DNA of 55,165 bases from positions 66,737-121,901 of the forward strand of contig PXRU01000019.1 of the NCBI GenBank assembly GCA_003020945.1, written 5' to 3'. The position numbers and the translations under genes are program-made. Position 1 is the stretch's first letter. Each line of letters opens with the position of its first letter. The DNA is from Halobacteriales archaeon QS_6_71_20 (GTDB lineage: Archaea > Halobacteriota > Halobacteria > Halobacteriales > Haloferacaceae). Shown piece after piece: positions 52,838 to 55,165 of the stretch. The notes below the pieces were generated by a model, which searched no databases, was not told the DNA's origin, and saw only the letters and a list, made by a program, of their open reading frames with translations.

Positions 52838-53482
52838 CGATCGGGGATCGGCTGACTGGGACGGTCCGCAGTGTAGCTTCCGGAAGGCCGACCACCAGTA
52901 AAGCTATATGCCGATTACCGAAGCTATGGCGACCCCTCTGGGATGAGTCGTCGCCGTTGCGTCGGCGGCGGTTCCACCGAAGGAGCGCCTATGCACGATC
53001 GGTCCTCTATCGAGTCATCGTCGGGTACCGCTGATCTCTGTCCCACCGCGGAGGAAGGGGGTCCCGCAACCGCTTCCCGGGGCGTAGCGACACCGAGACC
53101 GACTATCGCTATCCGCATGGTACCGCCGATAGCCACGTATCTCCGATAGACTCCGAGTAATCCCTTCTTCGCGTTCGGGTAGACTGCACTTACTGATAAA
53201 GGCGTTATTTCGGCGTGGAGTACCGTGCGTAACGATCGAATCGGATTGCGGTCTTTGGCTTCCGCTTCTTTTGCTGCCGGTCGTGCGCCTGTGATGAGGC
53301 CGGACCCCACCGTTCCCCGACCGCCGGACTGCCGGTGGTCCCCGAGAGCCCCGGCGCCGACGCCCCTTCGGTCGACGAGAGTACCGAGCAGTACCTTCCT
53401 GTCGCCCGTTTCCGGAGCGGGGGCTGCCGGGCGCCGGGAATCGACTCTCGGAGTGATGTGCCTCGAACGCGACGACTGGACC
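52838..53482. other. Intergenic region with no supported gene
   Basis: Divergent spacer between DUF1616 and the hydrolase gene. It contains A/T-rich promoter-like sequence near 52895-52915 and 53190-53215. A short minus-strand piece (MRIAIVGLG, near 53115) looks like the start of a dehydrogenase but does not continue. Confidence 0.35.
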
Positions 53483-54073
53483 ATGTGGCCTTGGGGGCAT
53501 GCGGCGGTCGCGTATCTGTGTTATCTCGTGTTCGTCAGGGCGACGGACCGACTACGGGAGACGCCGGCCGCGCTCGCGGCTGTCCTCGTCGGTAGCCAGT
53601 TCCCGGACCTCGTCGACAAGCCGCTCGCGTGGTCGTTCGCGGTCCTCCCCTCCGGCCGGTCGCTCACACACTCGCTCATCACCGCGGCGCTCGTCCTCTC
53701 GGTCCTCTACTGGCTCGCCGGCGGACCCGAGCGACGCAACGCCGTCGCGGCGTTCGGCCTCGGATGGATAACGCACTCGCTGTCGGACCTCGGGGCGGAC
53801 ACCGTCGTCGGATTGCTGCTGGGCGACACGTCCCAACTCCGGTGGACCACGTATCTCGTCTGGCCCCTCCTCCCGCCGCCACCGTACGAGAGCGACGACT
53901 CACTGATCGCACACCTGCAAGCGTTCGAACTGTCCGGCTCCGTCCGCCTCCAGATCGGTCTGTTCGGCCTCGCGGTCGTGTTCTGGGTCGTAAAGAGCGC
54001 ACTCGGGGCATACGCCGCTCGGACGTGGCTCGAACGGATCGTCCGGATCGGCGGACGGCGGAGATCGCGTTGA
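53483..54073 (+). CDS. Membrane-bound metal-dependent hydrolase (YdjM/DUF457 type)
   Basis: 196 aa from the ATG at 53483 (MWPWGHAAVAYLCYLVF). Family features: His in WGHAAVAY, SQFPDLVDKPLAW and SLTHSLITAALVLSVLYW, the His/Asp residues that define the inner-membrane YdjM/YvsG-like metal-dependent hydrolases; then LGWITHSLSDLGAD with further His/Asp, and a C-terminal membrane helix. Four or so helices in total. Substrate unknown. Longer in-frame upstream extensions exist but are not coding-like. Confidence 0.85.
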   Translation: MWPWGHAAVAYLCYLVFVRATDRLRETPAALAAVLVGSQFPDLVDKPLAWSFAVLPSGRSLTHSLITAALVLSVLYWLAGGPERRNAVAAFGLGWITHSLSDLGADTVVGLLLGDTSQLRWTTYLVWPLLPPPPYESDDSLIAHLQAFELSGSVRLQIGLFGLAVVFWVVKSALGAYAARTWLERIVRIGGRRRSR

Positions 54074-54525
54074 CTATCGGGCGCACGGGCGGGTCGCCCT
54101 CCGCACTGTCGTCGGTACCCGCTCCAGTCGTCGACTCCCGAACCCCCGATCGACTCCTCGGGGACGAAGCCTACTCGAGCGCCGTGACCGACGTTCGCGG
54201 GACGAAACGGGGACGGCGATCTCCGAGCCGTCGACCCCGTCCTGTTAGGAATCATGGAGTTACTCGGCGACTGGTTACCAATAACAAATACTTGACCTCC
54301 CGTCGCTCCGCCAGACCGGAGACCGGCCTCCAAGGACTCGCCTCTAAAGATGGCTGATGTGTGATATTTCCCATTCCGACAACGAACGCGCTTTCGAACG
54401 AGTCGGGTCACGACCCGTGCGCTCGACCCGCGATCCGTTTCTCAGTCGGCAGGACAGTCGGTACGGCGCCCGGGCACGCCGGATCCCGCTCCTTGCGGCC
54501 CCGCGCTCGTCTCTCGGAGTGAACG
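54074..54525. other. Spacer with a repeat core, no gene
   Basis: The only recognisable structure is TCGAACGAGTCGGG at 54394-54407, continuing into the hairpin CGGGTC/GACCCG (54404-54417), the same core as in the duplication at 31451-31614. A/T-rich ACCAATAACAAATACTTG near 54279-54296 may be a promoter. Nothing else is supported. Confidence 0.45.
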
Positions 54526-55165
54526 ATGGAACGTAGGCGCTCGCTCGATGAACTCCCGGTCGATCGGGACCTGTACGCTCGCCCCGCGATCGGCCTCCTC
54601 GCGACGCCGCGAAACGCCGACGCGATCGCCGCCTCCGTGCTGCGAGCGCAACGCGACGGGTACCACGTGCTCGTGGCGTCCCGCCGCGGGGACTCCGAGG
54701 CGGCCTCGTTCGCGCGGACGCTCGGCGCGACTCTCGTCTCCACCGGCGACCCGGAGGCGGACAGCAGGCCCCCGAGAGAACAGCTGGCCCTGGTCGCCCG
54801 GAACCAGGGCCACCCCGGACTGGTATATCACGACGACCCCGAGGCGCGGATCGACTTCTCGGCCAGCGAGGAGACCCTCCTCGCGGAGAACCGGTTCGTC
54901 GTCGACGCGGAGGTCGAGTCCCCCGTCAGCCCGGAACCGACGGTGCTTGCCGGCATCCCGGCGTACAACGAGGGTACGACGATCGAGCCGTTGGTCGCCG
55001 CGACGAGGCGGCACGCCGACGACGTGATCGTCGTCGACGACGGAAGCGACGACGACACGGCCGAGGCCGCCGAGGCGGCCGGGGCGACGGTCATCGGCCA
55101 CGAGACCAACCGCGGCTACGGCGCGGCCCTCAAGACCATCTTCGAAGCCGCCGACTCCAGCCGGG
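54526..55165 (+). CDS. GT2-family glycosyltransferase, 3' end beyond window
   Basis: Starts at ATG 54526 (MERRRSLDELPVDRDLYARP) and runs open to the window edge (213 codons seen). An N-terminal domain of about 140 residues (IGLLATPRNADAIAASVLRA, HVLVASRRGDSEAA) resembles nucleotide-binding domains found ahead of GT2 modules in haloarchaea. Then the GT2 domain begins VLAGIPAYNEGTTIEPLVAA, with VIVVDDGSDDDTAEAAEAAG and HETNRGYGAALKTIFEAAD, which is typical of dolichol-phosphate-sugar synthase-like enzymes. The catalytic DXD and C-terminal membrane helices, if any, lie outside. It extends the glycan island to the right. Confidence 0.88.
   Translation, partial: MERRRSLDELPVDRDLYARPAIGLLATPRNADAIAASVLRAQRDGYHVLVASRRGDSEAASFARTLGATLVSTGDPEADSRPPREQLALVARNQGHPGLVYHDDPEARIDFSASEETLLAENRFVVDAEVESPVSPEPTVLAGIPAYNEGTTIEPLVAATRRHADDVIVVDDGSDDDTAEAAEAAGATVIGHETNRGYGAALKTIFEAADSSR

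Noticed and set aside
53000..53149. Minus-strand MRIAIVGLG start near 53115, like a second UDP-sugar dehydrogenase remnant
   Set aside because: Only nine residues match, with no downstream dehydrogenase blocks in any frame, unlike the clear remnant at 33800-34447. The surrounding TATCG-rich sequence can give this by chance.
1..55165. CRISPR arrays, insertion sequences, integrases, rRNA or tRNA genes
   Set aside because: I looked for regularly spaced repeats, transposase or integrase motifs and RNA gene signatures and found none I could support.

Overview
The window looks like chromosomal DNA from an extremely halophilic archaeon (class Halobacteria, probably a Halorubrum-like member of the Haloferacales; genus is a guess). 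Signs are very high GC, acidic lysine-poor proteins, GTG/ATG starts with TATA-like boxes about 27-30 nt upstream (leaderless mRNAs), Tat rather than Sec signals, a CetZ tubulin, a haloarchaeal phosphomevalonate decarboxylase, and haloarchaea-restricted small proteins.

Region 1 (1-33 kb) is mostly core chromosome. It carries isoleucyl-tRNA synthetase; a CDC48-type AAA+ ATPase whose first ATPase domain lacks its P-loop; a methyltransferase; a short lower-GC patch with an MNT/HEPN toxin-antitoxin pair (toxin frameshifted) and a membrane protein; an Lhr helicase; a type II NADH dehydrogenase-like protein; mevalonate-pathway decarboxylase; 3-hydroxyacyl-CoA dehydrogenase; a gluconeogenic fba-fbp operon; an S9 peptidase; an acyl-CoA carboxylase subunit; and mesaconyl-CoA hydratase / beta-methylmalyl-CoA lyase candidates close to glutamate dehydrogenase (functions that occur together in the methylaspartate cycle). 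These are followed by a MOSC protein, a CetZ, a formamidase-like enzyme, a mucin-like surface protein and a sugar-acid dehydratase whose 3' end is duplicated. Two intergenic copies of a roughly 100-nt element with a TATA-like box at fixed spacing may be a small RNA family.

Region 2 (33.1-34.6 kb) is a gene graveyard with a frameshifted fragment of a haloarchaeal membrane-protein family and a heavily decayed UDP-sugar 6-dehydrogenase.

Region 3 (34.6-55.2 kb, continuing off the right edge) is a surface-glycan island: nucleotide-sugar pyrophosphorylase, NAD-dependent epimerase, four glycosyltransferases (the last cut by the window edge), a polytopic GT-C-like membrane protein, a flippase, two alkaline-phosphatase-superfamily ('sulfatase') proteins with different nucleophile residues (Thr and Ser), two right-handed beta-helix proteins (one a Tat lipoprotein, one without signal and like polysaccharide lyase family 9), a protein with a ParB-like motif, a DUF1616 membrane protein and a membrane metal-dependent hydrolase. 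Together they could make, modify and export an exopolysaccharide or N-glycan. Intergenic gaps are longer here and several contain only degraded sequence.
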